Shown: positions 1 to 5,850 of the stretch, piece after piece
Position numbering within the stretch: position 1 is the stretch's first letter
How the letters are laid out: each line of letters opens with the position of its first letter
Assembly (NCBI GenBank): GCA_028282045.1
Contig: JANQIS010000222.1
Span: forward strand, 1-7,063
Length of the DNA: 7,063 bases
Direction: 5' to 3'
DNA from: Gammaproteobacteria bacterium
GTDB taxonomy: Bacteria > Pseudomonadota > Gammaproteobacteria > Francisellales > CACEW01
Translations under genes and position numbers: made by a program
The notes under the pieces: model-generated
What the model saw: only the letters and a program-made list of their open reading frames with translations
Told to the model about the DNA's origin: nothing
The model's database searches: none

Positions 1-499
1 CAGCGTGATATTGCAAGGTGATGATAGTGTTGGCGAGTTCTACTCCGTCGCTCTGGCTCGCCATTATCAACAAGCCGATACCGGCACCAAGATGATTCAT
101 TTAGGTAAAAACACCTCCAGCACGATTATTTCTAAAGGCATTTCTGCTGGCCATGGCCAAAATGCTTATCGTGGCTTGGTGCGCGTTGGCCCCAAGGCTG
201 ATAACGCACGTAACTTCACCCAGTGTGATTCATTGCTTATTGGTTCCCAGTGTGGTGCACACACTTTTCCCTATATGGAAGTGAAAAACCCCTCTGCACA
301 GGTTGAGCATGAGGCCACCACATCTAAGATTTCTGAAGACCAATTATTTTACTTGATGCAACGTGGTTTGGATGAAGAAAACGCCATCGCTATGATCGTT
401 AACGGTTTTTGTAAACGTGTATTTAAAGAACTCCCAATGGAGTTTGCAATGGAGGCCCAAAAGCTGATGGAAGTCAGCCTCGAAGGTGCCGTAGGTTAA
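1..499 (+). CDS. sufB: Fe-S cluster assembly scaffold SufB, C-terminal part (5' truncated by window edge)
   Basis: SufB is the scaffold subunit of the cytoplasmic SufBC2D complex, on which new Fe-S clusters are built. The reading frame is already open at base 2, so the GTG at position 5 is an internal valine codon, not a start. About 166 codons remain, roughly the last third of the protein. They contain the beta-helix core (QGDDSVGEFYS, QQADTGTKMIH, STIISKGISAG) and the family's C-terminal block. The cysteine in NFTQC (bases 224-226) and the glutamate in VEHEATTS (bases 311-313) lie 29 residues apart. This matches E. coli Cys405 and Glu434, residues reported as essential for cluster building. 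The end (EAQKLMEVSLEGAVG, TAA at 497-499) is the normal SufB terminus. sufC follows 23 bases later in the same operon. Identification is near certain; the upstream part and the promoter lie outside the window. Confidence 0.97.
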   Translation, partial: SVILQGDDSVGEFYSVALARHYQQADTGTKMIHLGKNTSSTIISKGISAGHGQNAYRGLVRVGPKADNARNFTQCDSLLIGSQCGAHTFPYMEVKNPSAQVEHEATTSKISEDQLFYLMQRGLDEENAIAMIVNGFCKRVFKELPMEFAMEAQKLMEVSLEGAVG

Positions 500-512
500 C
501 CTGGACAGGTTA
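497..512. repeat. 16-base inverted repeat in the sufB-sufC gap
   Basis: TAACCTG (497-503) and CAGGTTA (506-512) are perfect 7-base inverted arms separated by GA. The repeat starts at the sufB stop codon and its right end touches the AGGG (512-515) that is the likely sufC ribosome binding site. Folded RNA would put that site at the base of a stem. The arms are seen directly; a role in setting sufB:sufC translation is inference. There is no following T-run, so it is not an intrinsic terminator. Confidence 0.5.
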
Positions 513-522
513 GGGATATAAT

Positions 523-1272
523 ATGATTGAAATCAACAACTTACACGCCAGCGTCAATGACAAGCCTATCCTTAAAGGCATCACCCTGACGATTAACCCT
601 GGTGAAGTCCATGCTATTATGGGCCCTAACGGTTCTGGCAAAAGTACTCTGGGCAATGTGCTGGCTGGTAAAGCCGGTTATGAAATCACGCAAGGTTGCG
701 TCACTTTTAACGGCCAAGACATCTTGAGCATGGCACCACATGAGCGTGCGCAACTTGGCTTGTTCTTAGCATTTCAATATCCAGTGGAAATCCCTGGCGT
801 TAACAACACCTATTTTCTGCGCACAGCTTACAACATGCAACGTAAAGCCCGTGGTGAACCACAGCTTGATGCTGCTGAGTTTATGCAACTGGTGCGGGAC
901 AAACTTAAGATTCTGCAGATGGATAAGAAATTCTTAAAGCGTGGCGTTAATGAAGGTTTTTCCGGCGGCGAGAAAAAACGCAACGAAGTGTTGCAGATGT
1001 TAGTGCTCGAACCCAGCTTTGCCATTTTAGACGAAACTGATTCCGGTTTGGATATCGATGCCTTGCAGATGGTCTCTAAAGGCGTAAATTACCTACGCAG
1101 TGCGCAGCGCAGCTTTATTGTGGTAACCCATTATCAACGCCTGCTGAACTATATCGTGCCGGATTTTGTTCACGTATTGGCCGATGGGCGTATTGTTAAA
1201 TCCGGTGATAAAACACTTGCCTTGGAGCTGGAAGAGAAAGGTTATGCCTGGATTGAGGAAACCAGCACATGA
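523..1272 (+). CDS. sufC: Fe-S cluster assembly ATPase SufC
   Basis: SufC is the ABC-type ATPase subunit of SufBC2D. It is cytoplasmic and, despite its fold, is not part of a transporter. The 249 residues match the usual length of about 248. Walker A is GPNGSGKST with Lys40. The ABC signature is FSGGEKKRNE near residues 146-155. Walker B runs into AILDETDSGLD with Glu171 and Asp173, and the switch histidine is His203 in VVTHYQR. These positions coincide with E. coli SufC numbering. The ATG at 523 has AGGG at 512-515, seven bases upstream. The stop codon overlaps the sufD start as ATGA (1269-1272), which suggests translational coupling. The SGGEKKRNE form of the signature and the ETDSGLDID form of Walker B are typical of SufC rather than of importer ATPases. 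Confidence 0.98.
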   Translation: MIEINNLHASVNDKPILKGITLTINPGEVHAIMGPNGSGKSTLGNVLAGKAGYEITQGCVTFNGQDILSMAPHERAQLGLFLAFQYPVEIPGVNNTYFLRTAYNMQRKARGEPQLDAAEFMQLVRDKLKILQMDKKFLKRGVNEGFSGGEKKRNEVLQMLVLEPSFAILDETDSGLDIDALQMVSKGVNYLRSAQRSFIVVTHYQRLLNYIVPDFVHVLADGRIVKSGDKTLALELEEKGYAWIEETST

Positions 1273-2480
1273 GGGAGCTAATTCCTGGGGCCATCACACT
1301 ACAACAACCCGCCCTTGCTACAGTGCAAGCACAGGCACGTGCCTTTTTTGTTGAACACGGTCTGCCAGATCGCCAAGCCGAACATTGGAAATACACGCCG
1401 CTTAAGCGACTATGGCATCAACAACAATTTCCGTTGCTAACCTCGCAGCGATCACCTCATATAGTGCATGACTTTGACGGCTATTATTTGGTGTTCCATC
1501 ACGGCCAATTAGTACATCGAGATGAACTACCGCAGGGGGTGAGATTGGTTGATTGGACAGCAGCCACACCAGAGCAACTCAAAGCAGTCAGTGAAGTTGA
1601 CATCGATTTTACTCGCCACCGTGCCGCAGCAATGACACTAAGCCATATGCAAAATGGCTTGATCATTGACGTTGGCGCGCACACCAAACTCGATAAGCCT
1701 TTGATTATCGTACATAGTGCAGATGGTGTCGGTTCAGCACACTATCGCCATCACATTATTCTTGGCGAACAAGCTCAAGCGTGTGTGATTGAATTGAGCC
1801 AGGCACCGCAACAAACATTGCAAAGCGTGCTAATGAGCACAGCATTAGCTGCTGACAGCCACTACCAGCACTACGCTCTGGAAACTGACCACAGTCAAGG
1901 GCAATATATCACCGGCCTGCACCTGACACAGCAATGCAACAGTACGTGTTTTTATTATTGTCATGCCAGGCATCATTGCCTGGCTCGCTATGACGTACAT
2001 GCTCACTTACAGGGCGAGGGCGCCAGTTGTACCGCCAATGGCACCTATCGCCTTAGTAATCAACAACACAGCGACCATCATATTTTAGTTGAGCACCACG
2101 CCTCACAGACCACCAGTACTCAGTTCTACAAAGGTTTAGCGCAAGACAAAGCCCATGCAGTATTTAATGGCAAAGCTATTATTCATGCCGCGACCATTAA
2201 TGCCGCAGCCCATCAACATAACCATAACTTGCTGCTGTCGCGCCGGGCACAAATCGATACCAAACCGGAGTTGGAAATTTATAGTGATGCGGTAAACTGT
2301 ACTCACGGGGCGACCGTCGGGCAGTTGGATGCGCAGCAGTTATTTTACTTGCAAAGTCGTGGCATTGGGCCATCGACAGCCAGAGAATTACTCACTCAAG
2401 CGTTTACTGCTGACGTCGAAGCTACCATCGACCACCCGCAAATAACCGCCTATCTGAAAGGAATCACAAACCGACAATGA
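1269..2480 (+). CDS. sufD: Fe-S cluster assembly protein SufD
   Basis: SufD is the SufB paralogue that pairs with SufB and SufC in the scaffold complex and is needed for iron acquisition. The 403 residues comprise an N-terminal helical part (RQAEHWKYTPL near residues 36-46), a central beta-helix, and the conserved C-terminal block. The block reads DTKPELEIYSDAVNCTHGATVGQLD, then LFYLQSRGI. Cys344 and His346 correspond to E. coli Cys358 and His360, the latter implicated in cluster assembly at the SufB-SufD interface. GAGGA at 1255-1259 precedes the ATG by nine bases, and the start overlaps the sufC stop by four. The protein is unusually rich in histidine (36 residues, about 9%). It has an extra cysteine cluster (Cys223, 227, 231, 237) with His232, 235 and 236, where relatives I recall carry no such set. 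The upstream half is divergent, as is normal for SufD. Confidence 0.96.
   Translation: MRELIPGAITLQQPALATVQAQARAFFVEHGLPDRQAEHWKYTPLKRLWHQQQFPLLTSQRSPHIVHDFDGYYLVFHHGQLVHRDELPQGVRLVDWTAATPEQLKAVSEVDIDFTRHRAAAMTLSHMQNGLIIDVGAHTKLDKPLIIVHSADGVGSAHYRHHIILGEQAQACVIELSQAPQQTLQSVLMSTALAADSHYQHYALETDHSQGQYITGLHLTQQCNSTCFYYCHARHHCLARYDVHAHLQGEGASCTANGTYRLSNQQHSDHHILVEHHASQTTSTQFYKGLAQDKAHAVFNGKAIIHAATINAAAHQHNHNLLLSRRAQIDTKPELEIYSDAVNCTHGATVGQLDAQQLFYLQSRGIGPSTARELLTQAFTADVEATIDHPQITAYLKGITNRQ
1965..1984. repeat. Perfect 8-base inverted repeat inside sufD
   Basis: GCCAGGCA (1965-1972) and TGCCTGGC (1977-1984) are exact reverse complements separated by TCAT, giving a possible GC-rich hairpin with a four-base loop. 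It lies within the codons for the Cys/His-rich patch of SufD (residues 233-239). No T-run follows, so it is not a standard terminator. The arms are seen directly; any effect on mRNA stability or ribosome pausing is inference. Confidence 0.45.
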
Positions 2481-3739
2481 ACGAGGCCAGCCATACACTC
2501 ATGAACACAATGCTGCAATGGGATGTTATCGGCATCCGCAATGATTTCCCCATCCTTAGTGACAAAGTCAATGCCATGCCGTTAGTTTATTTGGATAACG
2601 CCGCCACCACACAACGTCCTAGCTGCGTCATTGAGGCAATTAACTACTTTTATCGCCATAATAATGCCAATGTACATCGTGGCACGCATTACTTGAGCCA
2701 GCAAGCCTCTGAGCGTTATGAGCTGACACGCCAGCGCGTGTGCGATTTTATTAACGCACGTACGACCAGCGAAATCATTTTCACCCGCGGCACTACTGAA
2801 TCGATTAACCTGGTGGCACAAAGTTACGGCCGTAGCCAATTACAAGCCGGTGATGAGGTAATTATCAGCGCCATGGAGCACCATGCCAATATTGTGCCCT
2901 GGCAACTATTGCGTGATCAAATTGGTATTGTACTTAAGATCATTCCGATGAATGACCAGGGTGAGTTATTGCAAACCCAATACGAGGCTCTGTTTACCGA
3001 ACGCACTAAACTGGTGGCACTATGCCATGTTTCTAATGCGCTGGGCACCATTAATCCGGTTAAGGCGATGATTGCCAGTGCCCATAAACATGATGTACCC
3101 GTACTGCTCGACAGCGCCCAGGCCACAGTGCACGAACGTATCGACGTACAAGACTTAGACTGCGATTTTATGGCGTGTTCCGGTCATAAAATGTTTGGTC
3201 CCACGGGTATTGGTGTATTGTATGGGAAAGAGCAATTGCTCGAACAAATGCCACCGTATCAAGGCGGTGGTGACATGATCCATGAAGTCACTTTTGAGCA
3301 TACTACCTTCAATACTTTGCCTTTTAAGTTTGAAGCCGGCACACCCAACATTGCCGGCACCATCGGATTAGGCGCGGCAATCAACTATCTGGAAAATATA
3401 GACTGGCCTGCCATGCAAACTTATGAAAGTGAGCTACTACATTATGCCACTCAAGCACTGCAAGAGATTGCTGGCTTAAAAATCTACGGCCAAGCACAAT
3501 ACAAAGCGCCGGTTATTTCCTTTACCATCGAAGGTGTTCACGCTTTTGATCTGGCCACTTTAATTGATCATAGCGGTATTGCAGTACGTGCAGGCCATCA
3601 TTGTGCCATGCCAGCTTTGCATCAACTGGGAGTCAATGCCACGGTGCGGGCCTCATTTTGTGCCTATAACACGTTTGAGGAAGTAGACCACTTGGTTAGT
3701 GCATTGCTACAAGCCAAGGCTTTAATACAAGGAGCTTAG
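2477..3739 (+). CDS. sufS: Cysteine desulfurase SufS (group II, PLP-dependent)
   Basis: SufS converts L-cysteine to L-alanine and keeps the sulfur as a persulfide for transfer to the SUF scaffold. It is a cytoplasmic fold-type I PLP enzyme. VYLDNAATTQRP marks the N-terminal domain and NVHRGTHYLSQQA follows. The PLP lysine is Lys238 in CSGHKMFGPTGIG. The catalytic cysteine is Cys376 in VRAGHHCAMP, the group II (SufS/CsdA) form of the active-site loop. The end carries ATVRASFCAYNTFEEVD. Both key residues sit 12 positions later than in E. coli (Lys226, Cys364), so the N-terminus is slightly long. The ATG at 2477 overlaps the sufD stop (ATGA), but the AAAGGA at 2457-2462 is 14 bases away. Met9 (2501) or Met12 (2510) are therefore possible starts. 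I see no sufE or sufU gene beside it. Confidence 0.97.
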   Translation: MNEASHTLMNTMLQWDVIGIRNDFPILSDKVNAMPLVYLDNAATTQRPSCVIEAINYFYRHNNANVHRGTHYLSQQASERYELTRQRVCDFINARTTSEIIFTRGTTESINLVAQSYGRSQLQAGDEVIISAMEHHANIVPWQLLRDQIGIVLKIIPMNDQGELLQTQYEALFTERTKLVALCHVSNALGTINPVKAMIASAHKHDVPVLLDSAQATVHERIDVQDLDCDFMACSGHKMFGPTGIGVLYGKEQLLEQMPPYQGGGDMIHEVTFEHTTFNTLPFKFEAGTPNIAGTIGLGAAINYLENIDWPAMQTYESELLHYATQALQEIAGLKIYGQAQYKAPVISFTIEGVHAFDLATLIDHSGIAVRAGHHCAMPALHQLGVNATVRASFCAYNTFEEVDHLVSALLQAKALIQGA

Positions 3740-3742
3740 ATT

Positions 3743-4123
3743 ATGGTAGCGCGCTTTAATCCAAAACAAGTTATGATCAATCTCACCCCGGCTGCAGCCG
3801 CACATTTTACTGAGCAACAACAAGCACACCCAAAAGCAATAGGCTTACGTTTGTTTACCAAAAAAGCCGGCTGCTCTGGTTTAACCTATCAATCTGCTTT
3901 AATTGAATCCATAGACACAGATGATATTCAAGCCGCCGGCAACTCCCCGCTGCCCATTTACATCGACAAAAAGAGTCTAACTTACTTAAACGGACTGACG
4001 ATAGATTTTATTAAAAAAGAATTGGGCCAATCACAACTCATCTTTATTAATCCCAACGAAACCGGACGTTGTGGCTGTGGTGAGAGCTTTACCATTGATG
4101 AGCAGTTCAAGGATGATGTATGA
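3743..4123 (+). CDS. sufA: A-type Fe-S carrier protein (SufA/IscA/HesB family)
   Basis: A-type carriers receive clusters from the scaffold and pass them to apo-proteins. The 126 residues form one HesB/IscA domain. The three cluster-binding cysteines are present: Cys44 in KAGCSGLTY, and Cys110 and Cys112 in GRCGCGESF, in the family's C-x(~65)-C-G-C pattern. The start is well supported: AAGGAG at 3729-3734 stands eight bases before the ATG and overlaps the end of sufS, whose stop lies only three bases upstream. The stop codon overlaps the sufT start as ATGA (4120-4123). IscA, SufA and ErpA are hard to separate by sequence. I use sufA because of its place in a SUF operon; the domain itself is certain, the exact subfamily less so. 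Confidence 0.92.
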   Translation: MVARFNPKQVMINLTPAAAAHFTEQQQAHPKAIGLRLFTKKAGCSGLTYQSALIESIDTDDIQAAGNSPLPIYIDKKSLTYLNGLTIDFIKKELGQSQLIFINPNETGRCGCGESFTIDEQFKDDV

Positions 4124-4668
4124 ATATACAAGATATTACGGTAATCAAACGTGATGTTGAAGGCACACTGATTCCCTATGGGCAGTCTGTCACCCTGATC
4201 CCTGGCACTGAAGTGTTGGTTACACAAGCGCTCGGCGGCAGCTTTACCGTCAACATCAATGGTAATTTAGTGCGCATTGATGGCAAAGATGCTGATGCTC
4301 TGGGCAAGGAACCGATTAAGAGCCCAGTCGATAAATTTCTTGAGTCAGGAAAAGGGTTTAGCAAAGAATTATTATGGGAACAATTAAAAACATGTTACGA
4401 CCCGGAAATTCCTGTTAATATAGTGGACCTCGGATTGGTCTACGATATGGAGGTCACCGAACTCAAAGAAGGTGGTTACCATGTCGGCGTCCAAATGACA
4501 CTTACAGCCCCAGGCTGTGGTATGGGCCCGGTTATTCAGCAGGATGCTGAAAATAAACTTAAGGCCGTGCCTGATGTTAAATCCGTGGACGTTGTGCTGG
4601 TTTTTGACCCGCCTTGGAATTCAGACATGATGACTGAGGATGCTAAGCTGGAACTTGGCTTGTTGTAA
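4120..4668 (+). CDS. sufT: Fe-S assembly factor SufT (long form, MIP18/DUF59 domain)
   Basis: SufT is an auxiliary Fe-S maturation factor, nearly always encoded with SUF genes; its biochemical role is poorly defined. The 182 residues match the long SufT form. An N-terminal beta-rich part of about 75 residues includes VTLIPGTEVLVTQALGGSFTV. It is followed by the MIP18/DUF59 domain (about residues 80-182) with CYDPEIPVNIVDLGLVYDM and MTLTAPGCGMGPVI. Cys92 stands just before the DPEIP motif, and Cys133 is the conserved cysteine of the PGC motif. AAGGA at 4109-4113 precedes the ATG by six bases, and the gene overlaps the sufA stop by four bases, so the two are probably translated together. The related short proteins (PaaD-like) lack the N-terminal extension. 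The gap after this gene makes it the likely last member of the tight SUF block. Confidence 0.94.
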   Translation: MNIQDITVIKRDVEGTLIPYGQSVTLIPGTEVLVTQALGGSFTVNINGNLVRIDGKDADALGKEPIKSPVDKFLESGKGFSKELLWEQLKTCYDPEIPVNIVDLGLVYDMEVTELKEGGYHVGVQMTLTAPGCGMGPVIQQDAENKLKAVPDVKSVDVVLVFDPPWNSDMMTEDAKLELGLL

Positions 4669-4707
4669 ATTTATGCAAAAACCCGCTCAATAAATTCATA
4701 CAATACG

Positions 4708-4726
4708 TTTGGGATAGCATTCCAAA
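4708..4726. repeat. Imperfect inverted repeat upstream of the small HTH gene
   Basis: TTTGGGA (4708-4714) can pair with TTCCAAA (4720-4726) around a five-base loop, with one G-T wobble. It lies in the 83-base gap between sufT and the small HTH gene, about 25 bases before its first ATG. A second, overlapping pairing is GCATT/AATGC at 4717-4729. It could be an operator or a 5' leader hairpin. No T-run follows, so termination is unlikely. TACAAT at 4699-4704 resembles a -10 box, but I find no good -35 at the right distance. I therefore do not call a promoter. Confidence 0.3.
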
Positions 4727-4751
4727 TGCAATAGTTAAAGAGGGGATTTGA

Positions 4752-5099
4752 ATGACACAAATCGTGAATGAAAATGGGAGGAACACTATGGCAGCAATGA
4801 CTGTCGAACAACGTATTATCGAACAATTCGACTGCTCGGTATCCGAGCTGTTAGCCAACTTCGCTAACCAAGGTTTAACCTCAAAGCAAGTGGCTGAAAA
4901 GTTAGATTGTGGTGTCAGTAACGTACGGCGTATCGCGCGCAAGTACAATATTCGTTTTAATCAACCGGCACCGCAAGCCAAGATCGTTCATAGTGATGAA
5001 TTTAAAGACCCTCAATTAAACCGTATTAACTTTTTATCGCGGGTGTGGAATTCTTCTTTGGTCAACCGCGTGCCTAAGCAAATCGAGGAATTCGCTTAA
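4752..5099 (+). CDS. Small helix-turn-helix protein of unknown function
   Basis: I do not recognise this 115-residue protein. Residues 42-67 (LTSKQVAEKLDCGVSNVRRIARKYNI) read as a helix-turn-helix: a short first helix, a turn around Asp52-Gly54, and a basic second helix with Arg59, Arg60, Arg63 and Lys64. Residues 17-40 look like a preceding helical segment. The C-terminal third (about 70-115) is polar, without a known motif, and there is no membrane segment. Two cysteines, Cys28 and Cys53, are too few for an Fe-S site within one chain. Two starts are plausible. The ATG at 4752 has GAGGGG six bases upstream. The ATG at 4788 (Met13) has a better site, GGGAGG, also six bases upstream, and gives 103 residues. 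It sits between sufT and coaD on the same strand, so regulation of its neighbours is a natural guess, but only a guess. Confidence 0.75.
   Translation: MTQIVNENGRNTMAAMTVEQRIIEQFDCSVSELLANFANQGLTSKQVAEKLDCGVSNVRRIARKYNIRFNQPAPQAKIVHSDEFKDPQLNRINFLSRVWNSSLVNRVPKQIEEFA
4776..4781 (+). promoter_or_regulatory. Strong internal ribosome binding site in the HTH gene
   Basis: GGGAGG contains a perfect GGAGG core and ends six bases before the in-frame ATG at 4788 (Met13 of the longer reading frame). It matches the Shine-Dalgarno consensus better than the GAGGGG at 4740-4745 that serves the ATG at 4752. It suggests that the 103-residue product starting at 4788 is made, alone or beside the longer form. 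Confidence 0.5.
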
Positions 5100-5121
5100 C
5101 CGCCAGTCGGGGCTGTGAAAC

Positions 5122-5604
5122 ATGGTAACTGCCTTTATCCCCGGTACGTTTGATCCAATTACTCTCGGTCACATGGATGTGATCAGGCGTGCCGGCACTC
5201 TCTTTGATCAACTGGTTATCGGTGTTGCTAACGGTGGTGGTAAACAGCCCTTGATCCCTCTTGAAAAACGCCTTATCTGGCTACAAGAGCTATTTAAGAC
5301 AACCCATATCAAAGTCGTGCCCATCGATGGTTTATTGATCGACTGCGTCAAAGCACATGGCGCCAAAGCCATTGTGCGTGGCGTACGTAACGGCACCGAC
5401 CTGGATTATGAAAGCCAATTAGCAGGAATGAATCGCCACCTGGCAGATGATATCGAAACACTATTGCTATTGCCACAGGATCAATACCGTAGCATTACCA
5501 GCACGCTGGTACGAGAAATATATCGCTTAGGTAAAGATATCAATCGTTTTGTGCCGCCGAGTATTGCAGCGCACTTAGACCAGGAGCGCCATCATGGCAC
5601 TTAA
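5122..5604 (+). CDS. coaD: Phosphopantetheine adenylyltransferase (CoaD)
   Basis: CoaD transfers AMP from ATP to 4'-phosphopantetheine, giving dephospho-CoA and pyrophosphate. It is the penultimate step of coenzyme A synthesis and is cytoplasmic. The 160 residues match the family length. The nucleotidyltransferase motif is PGTFDPITLGH, with the T/H-x-G-H histidine at His17. Lys41, Arg86 and Arg89 (in IVRGVRNGTDLDYE) match E. coli Lys42, Arg88 and Arg91. LAGMNRHL and the ISSSLV-like ITSTLVREI near residues 125-133 complete the signature. The ATG at 5122 has GGGG at 5109-5112, nine bases upstream, and lies 22 bases after the HTH gene. The 3' end overlaps the ferredoxin gene by 11 bases. CoaD next to a YfhL-type ferredoxin is an arrangement I know from other gammaproteobacteria such as Pseudomonas. 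Confidence 0.97.
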   Translation: MVTAFIPGTFDPITLGHMDVIRRAGTLFDQLVIGVANGGGKQPLIPLEKRLIWLQELFKTTHIKVVPIDGLLIDCVKAHGAKAIVRGVRNGTDLDYESQLAGMNRHLADDIETLLLLPQDQYRSITSTLVREIYRLGKDINRFVPPSIAAHLDQERHHGT

Positions 5605-5845
5605 AATCACTGATGAATGTATTAACTGTGACGTATGCGAACCAGAATGTCCTAATCAGGCGATATTCCAAGGCCCACAAATTTACGAAATTGATCCAGA
5701 TAAATGCACTGAATGTGTTGGTCACTTCGATGAGCCTCAGTGCCAGCAAGTCTGCCCCGTGGAATGTATACCAATAGACCCCGAACACATTGAAACCAAA
5801 CAACAACTACTGGCCAAATACCATCGCCTGACGGGTGCAGGATAA
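5594..5845 (+). CDS. 2[4Fe-4S] ferredoxin, AlvinFdx/YfhL type
   Basis: This is a small soluble electron carrier with two [4Fe-4S] clusters and 83 residues. The first motif is Cys9-x2-Cys12-x2-Cys15-x3-Cys19-Pro. The second is Cys38-x2-Cys41-x8-Cys50-x3-Cys54-Pro. The eight-residue spacing in the second motif and the C-terminal helical tail (about residues 66-79) are hallmarks of the Allochromatium vinosum ferredoxin type, to which E. coli YfhL belongs. Cys58 in CPVECIP is an extra cysteine often seen in this type. AGGAG at 5582-5586 stands seven bases before the ATG and lies inside coaD, with an 11-base gene overlap in another frame. These ferredoxins have very low-potential clusters, and their partners are mostly unknown. 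The nearby SUF genes would supply its clusters; the DUF2231 gene starts five bases after its stop. Confidence 0.95.
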   Translation: MALKITDECINCDVCEPECPNQAIFQGPQIYEIDPDKCTECVGHFDEPQCQQVCPVECIPIDPEHIETKQQLLAKYHRLTGAG

Positions 5846-5850
5846 CGACT

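Noticed and set aside
5..7. GTG at position 5 as a start codon for the first gene
   Set aside because: The frame is open upstream to the window edge and the sequence enters in the middle of the SufB core, so this is an internal valine.
2582..2839. Minus-strand open frame of 85 codons inside sufS
   Set aside because: It is antisense to strongly conserved SufS motifs (VYLDNAATT, NVHRGTHYLSQQA) and has no recognisable protein features.
4669..4751. Intrinsic terminator after sufT
   Set aside because: The only hairpin (4708-4726) is weak, contains a wobble pair and is followed by ATGCAATAG rather than a T-run.
4643..4948. Minus-strand open frame of 101 codons across the sufT-HTH gap
   Set aside because: It runs antisense to sufT and to the HTH gene. 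The protein resembles no family, and both real genes have good ribosome binding sites and domain evidence on the plus strand.
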